From positions 124,001 to 188,000 of the forward strand of contig NZ_POUT01000005.1 in NCBI RefSeq assembly GCF_002890915.1: a stretch of 64,000 nucleotides of DNA. Direction: 5' to 3'. The notes beneath the pieces were generated by a model that was not told where the DNA came from, ran no database searches, and saw only the letters and a list, made by a program, of their open reading frames with translations. Numbering within the stretch: position 1 is the stretch's first letter; the number at the start of each line of letters is the position of its first letter. This stretch comes from Stutzerimonas stutzeri. GTDB taxonomy: Bacteria > Pseudomonadota > Gammaproteobacteria > Pseudomonadales > Pseudomonadaceae. A program made the translations under genes and the position numbers. Shown here one piece after another: positions 20,617 to 29,151 of the stretch.

Positions 20617-22141
20617 ATCCAAAGCCCTGCGCCATGGCCTGTTCGGCCTGTTGCTGGCGATCGGTTTCGGCCTGGCGGGCTGCGATGATGGCTCCAGCGT
20701 CCTGCCGCAGCCCGGCCAGCCGGTCGAGCAGGACGTGGCCCGCGAAGCCAGCCAGCCCGCCGTAGCGACCGAAGGGGCCAGGAAGCCGCGCCTGGAGTCG
20801 CTGGCCGAGCTGGGCGACCAGCCGCTGGCGCGGCGCAGCCTGGACATCCAGAGCTGGCAGACCGCCGAAGGCGCCAAGGTGCTGTTCGTCGAGGCCCGCG
20901 AATTGCCGATGTTCGACCTGCGCCTGACCTTCGCCGCCGGCAGCAGCCAGGACGGCGACGTACCCGGGCTGGCGCTGCTGACCAACGCCATGCTCAACGA
21001 GGGTGTCGAAGGCAAGGACGTCAGCGCCATCGCCCGTGGCTTCGAAGGCCTCGGCGCGGACTTCGGCAACGGCTCCTACCGCGACATGGCGGTGGCCAGC
21101 CTGCGCAGCCTGAGCGCCCCCGACAAGCGCGAGCCGGCGCTGGAACTGTTCGGCCAGGTGGTCGGCCAGCCGAGCTTCCCCGAGGACTCGCTGCAGCGGA
21201 TCAAGAACCAGCTGCTGGCCGGCTTCGAATTCCAGAAGCAGAACCCCGGCAAGCTGGCCAGCCTGGAGCTGTTCGCCCAGCTCTACGGCGAACACCCCTA
21301 CGCCCATCCCAGCGAAGGCACGCCGGAGTCGATCCCGGCGATCGGCGTCGAGCAGCTGCGCGCCTTCCACGCCCGCGCCTACGCGGCCGGCAATGCGGTG
21401 ATCGCGCTGGTCGGCGACCTTTCCCGCGAGGAGGCCGAAGCGCTGGCCGCGCAGGTTTCCGCCGCGCTGCCGCAGGGTCCGGCGCTGCCGCCGACGCCCG
21501 CCCCCGCCGCGCCCACGGCCGGCACGCACCATATCGACTACCCCTCCAACCAGAGCCATCTGATGCTCGCCCAGCTCGGCATCCCGCGCGGCCATCCGGA
21601 CTACGCGGCGCTCTACCTGGGCAACCAGATCCTCGGCGGCGGCGGCTTCGGCACCCGGCTGATGGAGGAAGTCCGCGAGAAGCGCGGCCTGACCTACGGC
21701 ATCTACTCCGGCTTCAGCCCGATGCGCGCCGAAGGGCCGTTCATGATCAGCATGCAGACCCGCGCCGAACTCACCGACGGCGCGCTGGAGCTGGTCCAGC
21801 GACTGGTGCGCGACTACCTCGCCGAAGGTCCCACCGAGGCCGAGCTGGAGCGCAGCAAGCGCGAGATCGCCGGCAGCTTCCCGCTGTCCACCGCGAGCAA
21901 CGCCGACATCGTCGGCCAGCTCGGCAGCATCGGCTTCTATGGCCTGCCGCTGAGTTACCTGGAAGATTTCATGGGCGAAATCCAGGCGCTGACGGTCGAA
22001 CAGGTGAAGACGGCGATGGACAAGCACCTGCAGGCCGACGCCTTCGTCATCGTCACCGCCGGCCCCAGCGTCGAGCAGCAACCGCTGCCGCCACCCAGCG
22101 ACAAACCAGCCGAACAGCCCAGCACGGTTCCGGAGCATTGA
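20609..22141 (+). CDS. M16 family peptidase-like lipoprotein (non-catalytic partner)
   Basis: This 510-residue protein has a lipoprotein signal with lipobox GLAGC (C25), so it should be membrane-anchored, probably in the outer membrane. It has the M16 fold, including GGGGFGTRLMEEVREKRGLTY in the C-terminal half, but no HxxEH zinc motif, so it is probably the inactive subunit that shapes the cavity with its neighbour. The start ATG at 20609 lies 7 bp after a GAGGAAG site and overlaps the upstream gene by 8 bp. The C-terminal tail is rich in proline. Confidence 0.9.
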   Translation: MSESKALRHGLFGLLLAIGFGLAGCDDGSSVLPQPGQPVEQDVAREASQPAVATEGARKPRLESLAELGDQPLARRSLDIQSWQTAEGAKVLFVEARELPMFDLRLTFAAGSSQDGDVPGLALLTNAMLNEGVEGKDVSAIARGFEGLGADFGNGSYRDMAVASLRSLSAPDKREPALELFGQVVGQPSFPEDSLQRIKNQLLAGFEFQKQNPGKLASLELFAQLYGEHPYAHPSEGTPESIPAIGVEQLRAFHARAYAAGNAVIALVGDLSREEAEALAAQVSAALPQGPALPPTPAPAAPTAGTHHIDYPSNQSHLMLAQLGIPRGHPDYAALYLGNQILGGGGFGTRLMEEVREKRGLTYGIYSGFSPMRAEGPFMISMQTRAELTDGALELVQRLVRDYLAEGPTEAELERSKREIAGSFPLSTASNADIVGQLGSIGFYGLPLSYLEDFMGEIQALTVEQVKTAMDKHLQADAFVIVTAGPSVEQQPLPPPSDKPAEQPSTVPEH

Positions 22142-22737
22142 TGGCCAATCCCCCCATTCGTCCCAGCGCCCACGGCGGCCAGGGCCAGTTGCGCATCATC
22201 GGCGGCGAATGGCGCTCGCGCCGCTTCAGCTTCCCCGATGCCGAGGGCTTGCGGCCGACGCCGGACCGGGTTCGCGAGACCCTGTTCAACTGGCTGGCGC
22301 TCTACCTCTCCGGCGCCCGCGTGTTCGACCCGTTCACCGGCAGCGGCGCGCTCTACCTGGAGGCGCTGTCGCGCGGCGCCGGCATGGCCCTGGCGCTGGA
22401 CGTCAACGCCAACGCCATCGCCAGCCTGCGCAAGCACTTGGACACACTCAAGTGCGGCCACGGCCAGCTGCTACAAAGCGACGCGCTGCGTTACCTGGAA
22501 ACCCAGTCGCCGACGACCTTCGACTTGGTCTTTCTCGATCCGCCGTTCAACAAGAACCTGTTGCAGCCGGCCTGCGAACTGCTGGAAAGCAGGGGCTGGC
22601 TGGCCGAGCACGCCTGGATCTACACCGAGAGCGAAGCCGTGCCTTCCAGCCTCGGCCTGCCGGGCAACTGGCGACTGCACCGCGAGAAGAAGGCCGGCAA
22701 GGTGCACTACGCACTGTGGGAGCGCCAAGCCCGGTAG
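22141..22737 (+). CDS. rsmD: 16S rRNA (guanine-966-N2)-methyltransferase RsmD
   Basis: This 198-residue SAM-dependent enzyme methylates G966 of 16S rRNA. The motifs RIIGGEWRSRR, RPTPDRVRETLFNWL, DPFTGSGAL and the catalytic DPPF (in FLDPPFNKNLL) are all present. The ATG at 22141 overlaps the stop of the M16 gene by one base. A TTG one codon earlier is less likely. It closes the three-gene plus-strand operon. Confidence 0.96.
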   Translation: MANPPIRPSAHGGQGQLRIIGGEWRSRRFSFPDAEGLRPTPDRVRETLFNWLALYLSGARVFDPFTGSGALYLEALSRGAGMALALDVNANAIASLRKHLDTLKCGHGQLLQSDALRYLETQSPTTFDLVFLDPPFNKNLLQPACELLESRGWLAEHAWIYTESEAVPSSLGLPGNWRLHREKKAGKVHYALWERQAR

Positions 22738-22749
22738 CGGCGCTTTTTC

Positions 22750-22773
22750 GTAGGCGCCAGCTTGCTGGCGAGC
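22750..22773. repeat. Single REP-like palindrome
   Basis: GTAGGCGCCAGCTTGCTGGC at 22750-22769 can fold on itself and resembles the REP copies at 14807-14872. It lies between the convergent rsmD and the next minus-strand gene. Confidence 0.6.
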
Positions 22774-22838
22774 AGCGAAGTCGAGTCATCGCCGAGACGA
22801 CAAGCCGCAACAAGAACCGGGCTCAGTCAGTGGTCCTT

Positions 22839-23243
22839 TCAGTAGAACTCGACCGGCTGCCCGGCGCGATCGAAGGCCAGGAAGCGGCCGACATTGCCGG
22901 TCTCGATGGCACCGACCATTATCTTCAGCGGCTGCTCGGCCTCATCCGCGCCGGGCGTGATGCCCGCCTGACCGGGCAATGCGGCGGCGAACAGCAGGTC
23001 CCAGGCCACGCCGGTGCGCTCCGACTCCTCGCGCAGCGCCGCGAAGCCGCTCAGCTCCTCGGGCAGCTTGTCGACGCAGAGCACCGGCTTGAGCGAGCCG
23101 CCGGCATTCTCCTCGAAGCGCCGGCGCTCGGCCTCGGTGGCGTCCTCGGGCAGCTCGGCGCTGACGAAGACGAACAGCAGCCGCTGGGGTTCGTGCTGCC
23201 GGCGCGCGGCATCCAGCAATCGATCGAAGGGGGTGATGGTCAT
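22839..23243 (-). CDS. Small conserved protein (often labelled ribonucleotide reductase subunit alpha)
   Basis: This 134-residue soluble protein (MTITPFDRLLDAARRQ) matches a short family conserved in pseudomonads next to rsmD. Databases often name it ribonucleotide reductase subunit alpha, but it has no radical-site or nucleotide-binding motif and is far too short, so that name should be ignored. The layout around LLFVFVSAELPED and PVLCVDK is faintly like the SseB N-terminal domain. The ATG at 23243 is chosen over a frame extension because it matches the family N-terminus. Function is unknown. Confidence 0.75.
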   Translation of the reverse strand: MTITPFDRLLDAARRQHEPQRLLFVFVSAELPEDATEAERRRFEENAGGSLKPVLCVDKLPEELSGFAALREESERTGVAWDLLFAAALPGQAGITPGADEAEQPLKIMVGAIETGNVGRFLAFDRAGQPVEFY

Positions 23244-23385
23244 GGACGAGGTTCCGGATAGCGATTCGACGCCCACTGTTCACTGCCCGGCGGACGCTGG
23301 CCATATCTCCAAAGACATACACCCGCCGGACGGCGGCACCATTCAACCCCTGGATGGTGCTTTTCTTCCTGGCCGCATGGCATTA

Positions 23386-23650
23386 GGGTCTGTTGATGTT
23401 TCATTCGCGGCCGCGCCGAAGCCTGTTTTTACGCGAGGCAAGGCACGAGGAGCGAAGTTTGGTCATTCCAAATCAGCGACGAGTAACGCCGCATCGCGCA
23501 AAAACAGGCCCGGCCCTTCGGGTTGCGCGGCAAATGGCGCCATGCGGCGTTGCGGGACTTGGCAAGGGAATGACCATTACCTGCGTCCCGCGCCTTGCCT
23601 GGCGCCATTTGACGCAGCAACGCGGCTCGCAATGAAACGTCAACAGACCC
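23386..23650. mobile_element. 265-bp MITE-like element with terminal inverted repeats, flanked by TA
   Basis: The left end GGGTCTGTTGATGTTTCATT and the complement of the right end GGGTCTGTTGACGTTTCATT match at 19 of 20 positions, and similarity continues inwards. A TA dinucleotide flanks both ends, as expected for IS630/Tc1-mariner-type insertion. Inside are two more inverted repeats: GCCTGTTTTT at 23421 with AAAAACAGGC ending at 23509, and CAAATGGCGCC at 23531 with GGCGCCATTTG ending at 23611. It has no transposase. Its right end lies 38 bp before the hydrolase start. Confidence 0.85.
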
Positions 23651-23688
23651 TAGGGTCCGGAGAAACAGACGAGCCGCACAAACATCCC

Positions 23689-24669
23689 GTGTCCGACGCC
23701 TTCCAACCCGCCTGGTGGCTCCCCGGGCCGCACCTGCAGACCCTGTGGAACCCGTTCTTCCGCACCGCGCCGCGGCTCGCGCGCCGGCGCGAGCGACTGT
23801 GGCTGGCCGATGGCGATTTCATCGACCTCGACTGGCACGGCCCGCACGACGCCACGGCGCCGCTGGTACTGGTGCTGCACGGCCTCACCGGTTCGTCCAG
23901 CTCGCTCTACGTACTCGGCCTGCAACAGCAACTGGCTGCCCAGGACTGGGCCAGCGTGGCGATCAACTGGCGCGGCTGCTCGGGCGAACCCAACCTGCTG
24001 CCACGCGCCTACCACTCCGGCGCCAGCGACGACCTCGCCGAGGTGATCGCCCATCTGCAGGCCTGCCGCCCGCTGGCGCCGCTGCATGCCGTGGGCTATT
24101 CGCTGGGCGGCAACGTACTGCTCAAGTACCTGGGCGAGACCGCCGCCGACTGCCCGTTGCGCAAGGCGGTGGCGGTGTCCGTGCCGTTCCGCCTGGACCA
24201 GTGCGCCGACCGCATCGGCCTGGGCTTCTCGCGGATCTACCAGGCGCATTTCATGAAGGCCATGGTCGCCTACGTGCAGGACAAGCAGCAGCGCTTCCAG
24301 CGCGAGGGCCTGGTCGAGCACCTCGGCGCCCTGCAGCGCCTCGGCCCGCTGCAGGGCATGCGCACCTTCTGGGACTTCGACGGCCGCATCACCGCGCCGC
24401 TGCACGGCTTCAGCGACGCCCAGGACTACTACCGGCGCGCCTCGAGCCGCTATTTCCTTCCTACCATCGCGATCCCGACCCTGCTGATCCAGGCCGCCGA
24501 CGACCCCTTCGTGTTCCGCCACAGCCTGCCGCAGGCCACCGAGCTGTCGCCCTCCAGCCTGCTCGAACTGCATGCCAGGGGCGGCCATGTCGGTTTCATC
24601 GAAGGCACGCCGAGGCGACCGCGCTACTACCTGGAGCGCAGAATTCCGCAGTGGCTGGCCAGTCGATGA
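23689..24669 (+). CDS. YheT-type alpha/beta hydrolase
   Basis: This 326-residue predicted esterase or hydrolase has the AB-hydrolase_4 layout: PAWWLPGPHLQTLWNPFF at the N-terminus, oxyanion region VLHGLTGSS, nucleophile S138 in GYSLGG, an acid in AADDPF and a histidine in ARGGHVGF. The physiological substrate is unknown. The start is uncertain: GTG at 23689 gives the family N-terminus, while an ATG at 23632 lies inside the MITE. The MITE insertion has placed a new sequence directly upstream and may have replaced the native promoter. Confidence 0.88.
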   Translation: MSDAFQPAWWLPGPHLQTLWNPFFRTAPRLARRRERLWLADGDFIDLDWHGPHDATAPLVLVLHGLTGSSSSLYVLGLQQQLAAQDWASVAINWRGCSGEPNLLPRAYHSGASDDLAEVIAHLQACRPLAPLHAVGYSLGGNVLLKYLGETAADCPLRKAVAVSVPFRLDQCADRIGLGFSRIYQAHFMKAMVAYVQDKQQRFQREGLVEHLGALQRLGPLQGMRTFWDFDGRITAPLHGFSDAQDYYRRASSRYFLPTIAIPTLLIQAADDPFVFRHSLPQATELSPSSLLELHARGGHVGFIEGTPRRPRYYLERRIPQWLASR

Positions 24670-24712
24670 TGCGACCCTCCAACCGGTGAGGCCGGATCAG
24701 CCGCAGAGGTTG

Positions 24713-25726
24713 CTAGCCGCCGAAGGGGAGCCAGGCATGCGCAAAGCGCGCCTTGAGACCAAGCCGATCGATACGCCAGTCGTCCGGCAAATCCTCCACG
24801 CGTGCGATCACCCGCAAGCTGCGCGTCGGCGCGCTGAACGGCGGCCGTAGCTCCACCGGTACCGGTGCGGCATCATCCACGGCCTGCAGCACTATTGCCG
24901 GGCGCTTGCTGCCATCCGGGAAAATCAGCGTCAGCGGCTTGCCGGCAGTGGCATCGGCGGCATGGCTCGGGTGCAGATAGATCCACACCTGCGCCTCACC
25001 ACCGCGCTCCAGGCGCAGCAAGGGCGTCCCCGGACCGACGTTCTCGCCCGGCGCGACCATGATCTCACCCACCTTGCCATCTTCTTCGGCACGCAGTTCG
25101 AGCCCCTGCAGACGGCTGTCCAGCCAGGCGAGCTCAAGCTCGCGCTGACGCTGATCCGCGCTCACGGCCGGTTGGCGGCGCTGCTCCAGTTGGTACAGAT
25201 CACGCAACCGCGCATCGCGCTGGTCGGCCGCTGCCAGCAACTCGCCGCGGGTGGCCGCGCCGGCGTCGAACAGCCGCTGCGTCTGATCCACGCGCGCCTG
25301 CGCTCGATCGAGCAGGATCTGCAACAGTGCCCGCTCGCGCTCCAGTGCCGCTGCGTCCTGTCCGGTCGGTGTCGCACCTGCGGCTTCCAGCAGGAAACGG
25401 CGGGCGCGCCATTCCGGGTTGTCCAGCCGGACCAGCAGCTCACCGGCGCTCACGCGCTGCCCCGGTTGTACCAGCACCTGCCGGACCTGCGCGCCATCGC
25501 GTGCCCGCAGCTCACTGCCAGGCAGGTGCAGCTGCGCGGGCGCCTCGATCAGCCAGAGGGTGAGTGCCCAGCGCCCCACCAGCCATAGCAACGGGCTGAC
25601 CACCGCCAGCAGGATGAGGTACCAGCGCAACCGGAAAGCCAGGCGCTTGCCTGGCGCATAGAGCACCTGCAGCCCCTGCTCCTGGGTCGGTTGCTGTTCC
25701 TTGGCACTGGAGAATCTGATCTTCAT
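24713..25726 (-). CDS. HlyD/Alg44-like periplasmic adaptor (membrane fusion protein) of the polysaccharide operon
   Basis: This 337-residue protein has a cytoplasmic N-terminus of about 34 residues, one transmembrane helix (about 35-58), two half-lipoyl segments (about 84-102, VLVQPGQRVSAGELLVRLD, and about 218-240) separated by an alpha-helical hairpin (about 103-200), and a beta-barrel region at the C-terminus. This is the layout of membrane fusion proteins that link an inner-membrane transporter to a TolC-type channel. It lacks the PilZ domain of Alg44. It starts 10 bp after the stop of the TolC-fusion gene and is the last gene of the operon. I infer that it bridges the glycosyltransferase and the outer-membrane channel. 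Confidence 0.8.
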   Translation of the reverse strand: MKIRFSSAKEQQPTQEQGLQVLYAPGKRLAFRLRWYLILLAVVSPLLWLVGRWALTLWLIEAPAQLHLPGSELRARDGAQVRQVLVQPGQRVSAGELLVRLDNPEWRARRFLLEAAGATPTGQDAAALERERALLQILLDRAQARVDQTQRLFDAGAATRGELLAAADQRDARLRDLYQLEQRRQPAVSADQRQRELELAWLDSRLQGLELRAEEDGKVGEIMVAPGENVGPGTPLLRLERGGEAQVWIYLHPSHAADATAGKPLTLIFPDGSKRPAIVLQAVDDAAPVPVELRPPFSAPTRSLRVIARVEDLPDDWRIDRLGLKARFAHAWLPFGG

Positions 25727-25736
25727 GCGGTTCTGC

Positions 25737-27821
25737 TCAATGGGGGTAGTAGGACCAGTCCTGCCAGTCGACGCCGCCAACGGACGCCGTCTGCAAACGT
25801 TGACGCCAGCGCTCGACCTGGGCTTGCAGCTGCGTCCGCGCCACGCCGCTCCAGCTTTCCTCTGCAGCCAGTTGCGGCTCGACGCTCTGTGCCAGGCGGA
25901 ACCTCAGCGCCGGCCAGCGCCGGGCGATGCCCTCGGCCAGCTCGGTGCTGCGCTCGGGGTTGCGCGTATAGATCATCAGGCTCACCTGGCGCACGCCCCG
26001 CTGTTGCAGGTGACAGGGCACGCAGTACTCCCCGGGCCGCGGCTCGGCGAACCAGCGAGGGTGGCTGGACACGTCCAGCGGCCAGGGGCTGACCCGGGAC
26101 ACCTCCGCCAGCGTGTCCATCCAGTCCTGCAGCCGCGCCTGCGGAACCGGCCAGCCCAGCTGCTCGACCTCCAGATCGAGGTGCAGGGCAGCAAACGGCA
26201 GCGTGGACAGCTCGGCCAGCAGGTCGATCAGGCCTTGGCGGGGCCCCGGCAGCAGCCATTGCGGATCGCCGAGCAGCAGCGTCACCTCCAGCCCATGCTC
26301 GCGCGCCTCAGCCAGCGCCACCCTCAGCTGACCACGCAGCCGCTCGGGTTCGGCGACCTGCGCGGCGCTGAGTCCAAGGTGGATACGCTGCATACCGGCC
26401 GCCGTCAGTGCGCGCAGGGTACGATCGCGCGTCTGCTCGTCGAGCAGCGGCCGGCTGTCCCAGACATAGACGCCCTGGCGCCAGGCATCGGGGGCAGCCG
26501 CCGATAACCGGCGCTCGACCGGCAGCTGAGCCTGCCAGTCGAGTTGCGCCGGCCCCAGCAACGAAGAATGCGCGCCATCGTCGTCAACGAACAGCCGCAG
26601 CGCCGCCTCCTGCAACCAGAGCCCGTGCCAGGCGGCGATCAGGCGCAGCCCGGCGTAGCCATGCTCGAGCTCCGCCGACAGGGTGCCGAGGAATGCCTGA
26701 TCGACCTGGTTGTCACGACGTAGGCGCTGCTCGCGCATGGCCAGCTCCGCCGCCTCCAGTTGCTGTCGCGCCTGCGGCAGCTCTTCGGCCGCCTGCCGCT
26801 GGGTCCGCAGCGCCTGGGCCAGGCCCTGCACCAGTTGCTCGCGCTCGGCATCCAGCTGTGCCTGCGCCGCCTGATGGCGTGCCTCGCCCTCTTCGCCGCG
26901 CGCCTGGCCGTAGGCCAGCGGGTCGAACGGAGCCGACAGGCTGATACTGGCGACCAGGCCATTACCCGGCTTGCTGCCGCCGTTTCGATCCTCGTAGCTC
27001 TGCGCGACGCTGAAGCTCGAGTCGACGCCGGCATACCACGGGCTTTGCCGATTACGCTCGGCCAGCCGCAGCTGCTCGCGCCGAGCCTGCAGACGCGGGT
27101 GTGTCTCGAGCGCCTGCAGCCAGGCCCCCAGGGGCTGCACCGCAGCAGCCAGTGTTTCGGCCTGCGCTCGGTACCCGGGCTCGATGCTCTGGCCGGACAA
27201 GGTCTGCAGGCTGTAGCGGGTTTCATCCAGCAGCAGCGGAACGTCGGCACAGCGCCGCTGCAAGGCTTGCCAGCGGCTATCCAGCAGGCGCGCCTCGGAA
27301 GCCAGCAACCAGCCGCCACGCAAACGCTCCGCCAGCCGCTGCCGGGCCTTTTCCGCGCCCCCGGCGAGCCCTTCGCACCAACGCTGCTCCTGCTGCGCGC
27401 GCCACCAGTCCGCGTAGGCACTGCGCAATGCCAAACGCTGTTCGCCCCGGTACAAATGACGCCGCGCCTCCTGCTGCCGGCGCTCGGCGTCCACGCTGTG
27501 TAGCGCATCCAGCTGCCGGCGCAAGCTGCCCAGCAGGGGGTGGCGCAAGCCCAGTGCGAGATCGCGGCCGTAGTAATCGTCGCGCAGATCGTCGGTCACC
27601 AGCTCGCGGTAACGGCCACTACCGGCCGAGGCGAACCATTGCCATCCGGCCTCGGCCTCACGCTGCTGGCGCAGCGCATCCAGTGCGGACAACTCGGCGT
27701 CGACGGCGCGTACCGCCGCGGCCGCACCGCTGTTGTCGAGCAGAATGGATAACGGCAGTACATCGGCCCGACAGACCGTCCCCGCCCACAGCAGTACGAC
27801 GAGAAGCCACGAGCGCCGCAT
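25737..27821 (-). CDS. TolC-like outer-membrane factor fused to a predicted glycoside-hydrolase TIM barrel
   Basis: This 694-residue protein has a signal peptide (MRRSWLLVVLLWAGTVCRA), then an outer-membrane efflux-protein region (about 25-415) in two repeats of paired long helices with beta segments such as AGVDSSFSVAQSYEDR near 265-280. A linker leads to a C-terminal domain (about 448-694) with alternating strands and helices. Its strand end ALHLDLEVE carries D549 and E551, typical of acidic residues in glycoside-hydrolase barrels, and an aspartate lies at 455 (VYVWDSRP). I know of no characterised exopolysaccharide system with this fusion. The start overlaps the glycosyltransferase stop by one base. 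The hydrolase assignment rests on pattern only. Confidence 0.75.
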   Translation of the reverse strand: MRRSWLLVVLLWAGTVCRADVLPLSILLDNSGAAAAVRAVDAELSALDALRQQREAEAGWQWFASAGSGRYRELVTDDLRDDYYGRDLALGLRHPLLGSLRRQLDALHSVDAERRQQEARRHLYRGEQRLALRSAYADWWRAQQEQRWCEGLAGGAEKARQRLAERLRGGWLLASEARLLDSRWQALQRRCADVPLLLDETRYSLQTLSGQSIEPGYRAQAETLAAAVQPLGAWLQALETHPRLQARREQLRLAERNRQSPWYAGVDSSFSVAQSYEDRNGGSKPGNGLVASISLSAPFDPLAYGQARGEEGEARHQAAQAQLDAEREQLVQGLAQALRTQRQAAEELPQARQQLEAAELAMREQRLRRDNQVDQAFLGTLSAELEHGYAGLRLIAAWHGLWLQEAALRLFVDDDGAHSSLLGPAQLDWQAQLPVERRLSAAAPDAWRQGVYVWDSRPLLDEQTRDRTLRALTAAGMQRIHLGLSAAQVAEPERLRGQLRVALAEAREHGLEVTLLLGDPQWLLPGPRQGLIDLLAELSTLPFAALHLDLEVEQLGWPVPQARLQDWMDTLAEVSRVSPWPLDVSSHPRWFAEPRPGEYCVPCHLQQRGVRQVSLMIYTRNPERSTELAEGIARRWPALRFRLAQSVEPQLAAEESWSGVARTQLQAQVERWRQRLQTASVGGVDWQDWSYYPH

Positions 27822-29149
27822 CAGAACCTCTTCGCCTTGCGCAGTACCCACCAGGGCGCCATCGCGGTTTCTTCATGACCACGCCGGATCAGCTCGTTGA
27901 GAATCGCCACGGCGCTCCAGCAGCGCATGACGAACATGAACAACGGAAACAGCGGCACCGCCCAGCACAGCCGGAGATCATCCCGAACCCGCTCGGACAC
28001 CATCGCCAGCAGCGCAGCGTAGGCCAGCAGGGTATTGGCCAGGTAAACCAGGTAGACCAGCAGGGCGAGCACGAGGAAGGTCGACAGCGTCAGCGCATAG
28101 AGGCCGACGACGAAGTAGCCGAGAATGATGAACGGCAGAACCAGCTGGAAGAAGAAGCCGCTGACCAGCACCACCAGGAAGTTCGGCCAACCCAGCAGCC
28201 GTGGCGTGAAGCTGTGGCGGTGCTTGCGCACGTAAAGGAAGAACAGATCGCCGTCCCAGCGCAGGCGCTGCAGCAGAAACTGGCGGAATGTCACCGGGGC
28301 GTCGGTATGGCCGATGGCACAAGGCTCGAAGGGGATGCGCAGCGGCCTGCGGCCGAAGTAGTTCTTGATCCGCAGGGTGATGTCCAGGTCCTCGGCGGTG
28401 TGGGTATCCCAGCCGCCGATCGTGCGCAGGAAGCTGCGCCGGAAAGCGCCGAACGCACCGGAGACATTGTTCACCACGTTCCACTCGCTGAGGCCGATCT
28501 TGGCCATCTGGATCGACAGCAGGTATTCCAGGGCCTGCATCGCCGTGGTCAGCGAAGCCCGTGCGTTGCGTACCCGCAGGCTGCCAGCCACGGCAGGAAC
28601 GTCCGGATCCTGGAAATGCCGGACCATGTTGACCACCATGTCATTGTCGAACGAGGTGTCGCCGTCCAGCGCCATGACGATCTCGCCGGTGCTGTATTCC
28701 AGGCCGGCGTTGAGCGAGGAGACCCGGCCGCCGCGCTGCCATTTGGCGATCGGCCGCAGAAAACGACGCGGATACAGCCGCGCGTCGACGCGAAAATCGC
28801 GCACCGCCTGCATCGTCGAGTGATTGGCCGCGGCACCGTCGATCACCGGAATCATTTCGATCTCGCCACGATAGGTCTGCTCGCACAGGCTGAGCAACGT
28901 GGTCTGCACGTCACGGCCTTCGCTGTAGCAGGTGATGATGCAGGAGACCCGTGGCTGGTAGCTGTTGCCCTCGGGCAACTCGAACGGCTTGCGCACGAAC
29001 CAGCGCAACACGCCGAGCAGAATCACCAGGCTGAGCGGCACCTCCAGCAGCAGGAACGCCGGGAACAGCATTACCAGCAGGTAGCCCAGCCCGTCGGGCT
29101 TGTCGATTTCGCCGAGAATCCCCAGCCACTGTAGCCAGAAGCCCTCCAT
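27821..29149 (-). CDS. Processive family-2 glycosyltransferase (polysaccharide synthase)
   Basis: This 442-residue membrane enzyme has an N-terminal hydrophobic segment (about 22-50), a cytosolic GT-A domain (about 65-305) and several C-terminal transmembrane helices (about 320-420). The GT2 motifs are complete: D104 in VIDG, D162 and D164 in DGD, E253-D254 in TAEDLD, and QRLRW (294-298), the QxxRW signature of processive synthases such as cellulose, hyaluronan and poly-GlcNAc synthases. There is no PilZ domain. It starts 2 bp after the zinc-ribbon gene. The sugar polymerised cannot be predicted from sequence alone. Confidence 0.85.
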   Translation of the reverse strand: MEGFWLQWLGILGEIDKPDGLGYLLVMLFPAFLLLEVPLSLVILLGVLRWFVRKPFELPEGNSYQPRVSCIITCYSEGRDVQTTLLSLCEQTYRGEIEMIPVIDGAAANHSTMQAVRDFRVDARLYPRRFLRPIAKWQRGGRVSSLNAGLEYSTGEIVMALDGDTSFDNDMVVNMVRHFQDPDVPAVAGSLRVRNARASLTTAMQALEYLLSIQMAKIGLSEWNVVNNVSGAFGAFRRSFLRTIGGWDTHTAEDLDITLRIKNYFGRRPLRIPFEPCAIGHTDAPVTFRQFLLQRLRWDGDLFFLYVRKHRHSFTPRLLGWPNFLVVLVSGFFFQLVLPFIILGYFVVGLYALTLSTFLVLALLVYLVYLANTLLAYAALLAMVSERVRDDLRLCWAVPLFPLFMFVMRCWSAVAILNELIRRGHEETAMAPWWVLRKAKRF

Positions 29150-29151
29150 GC

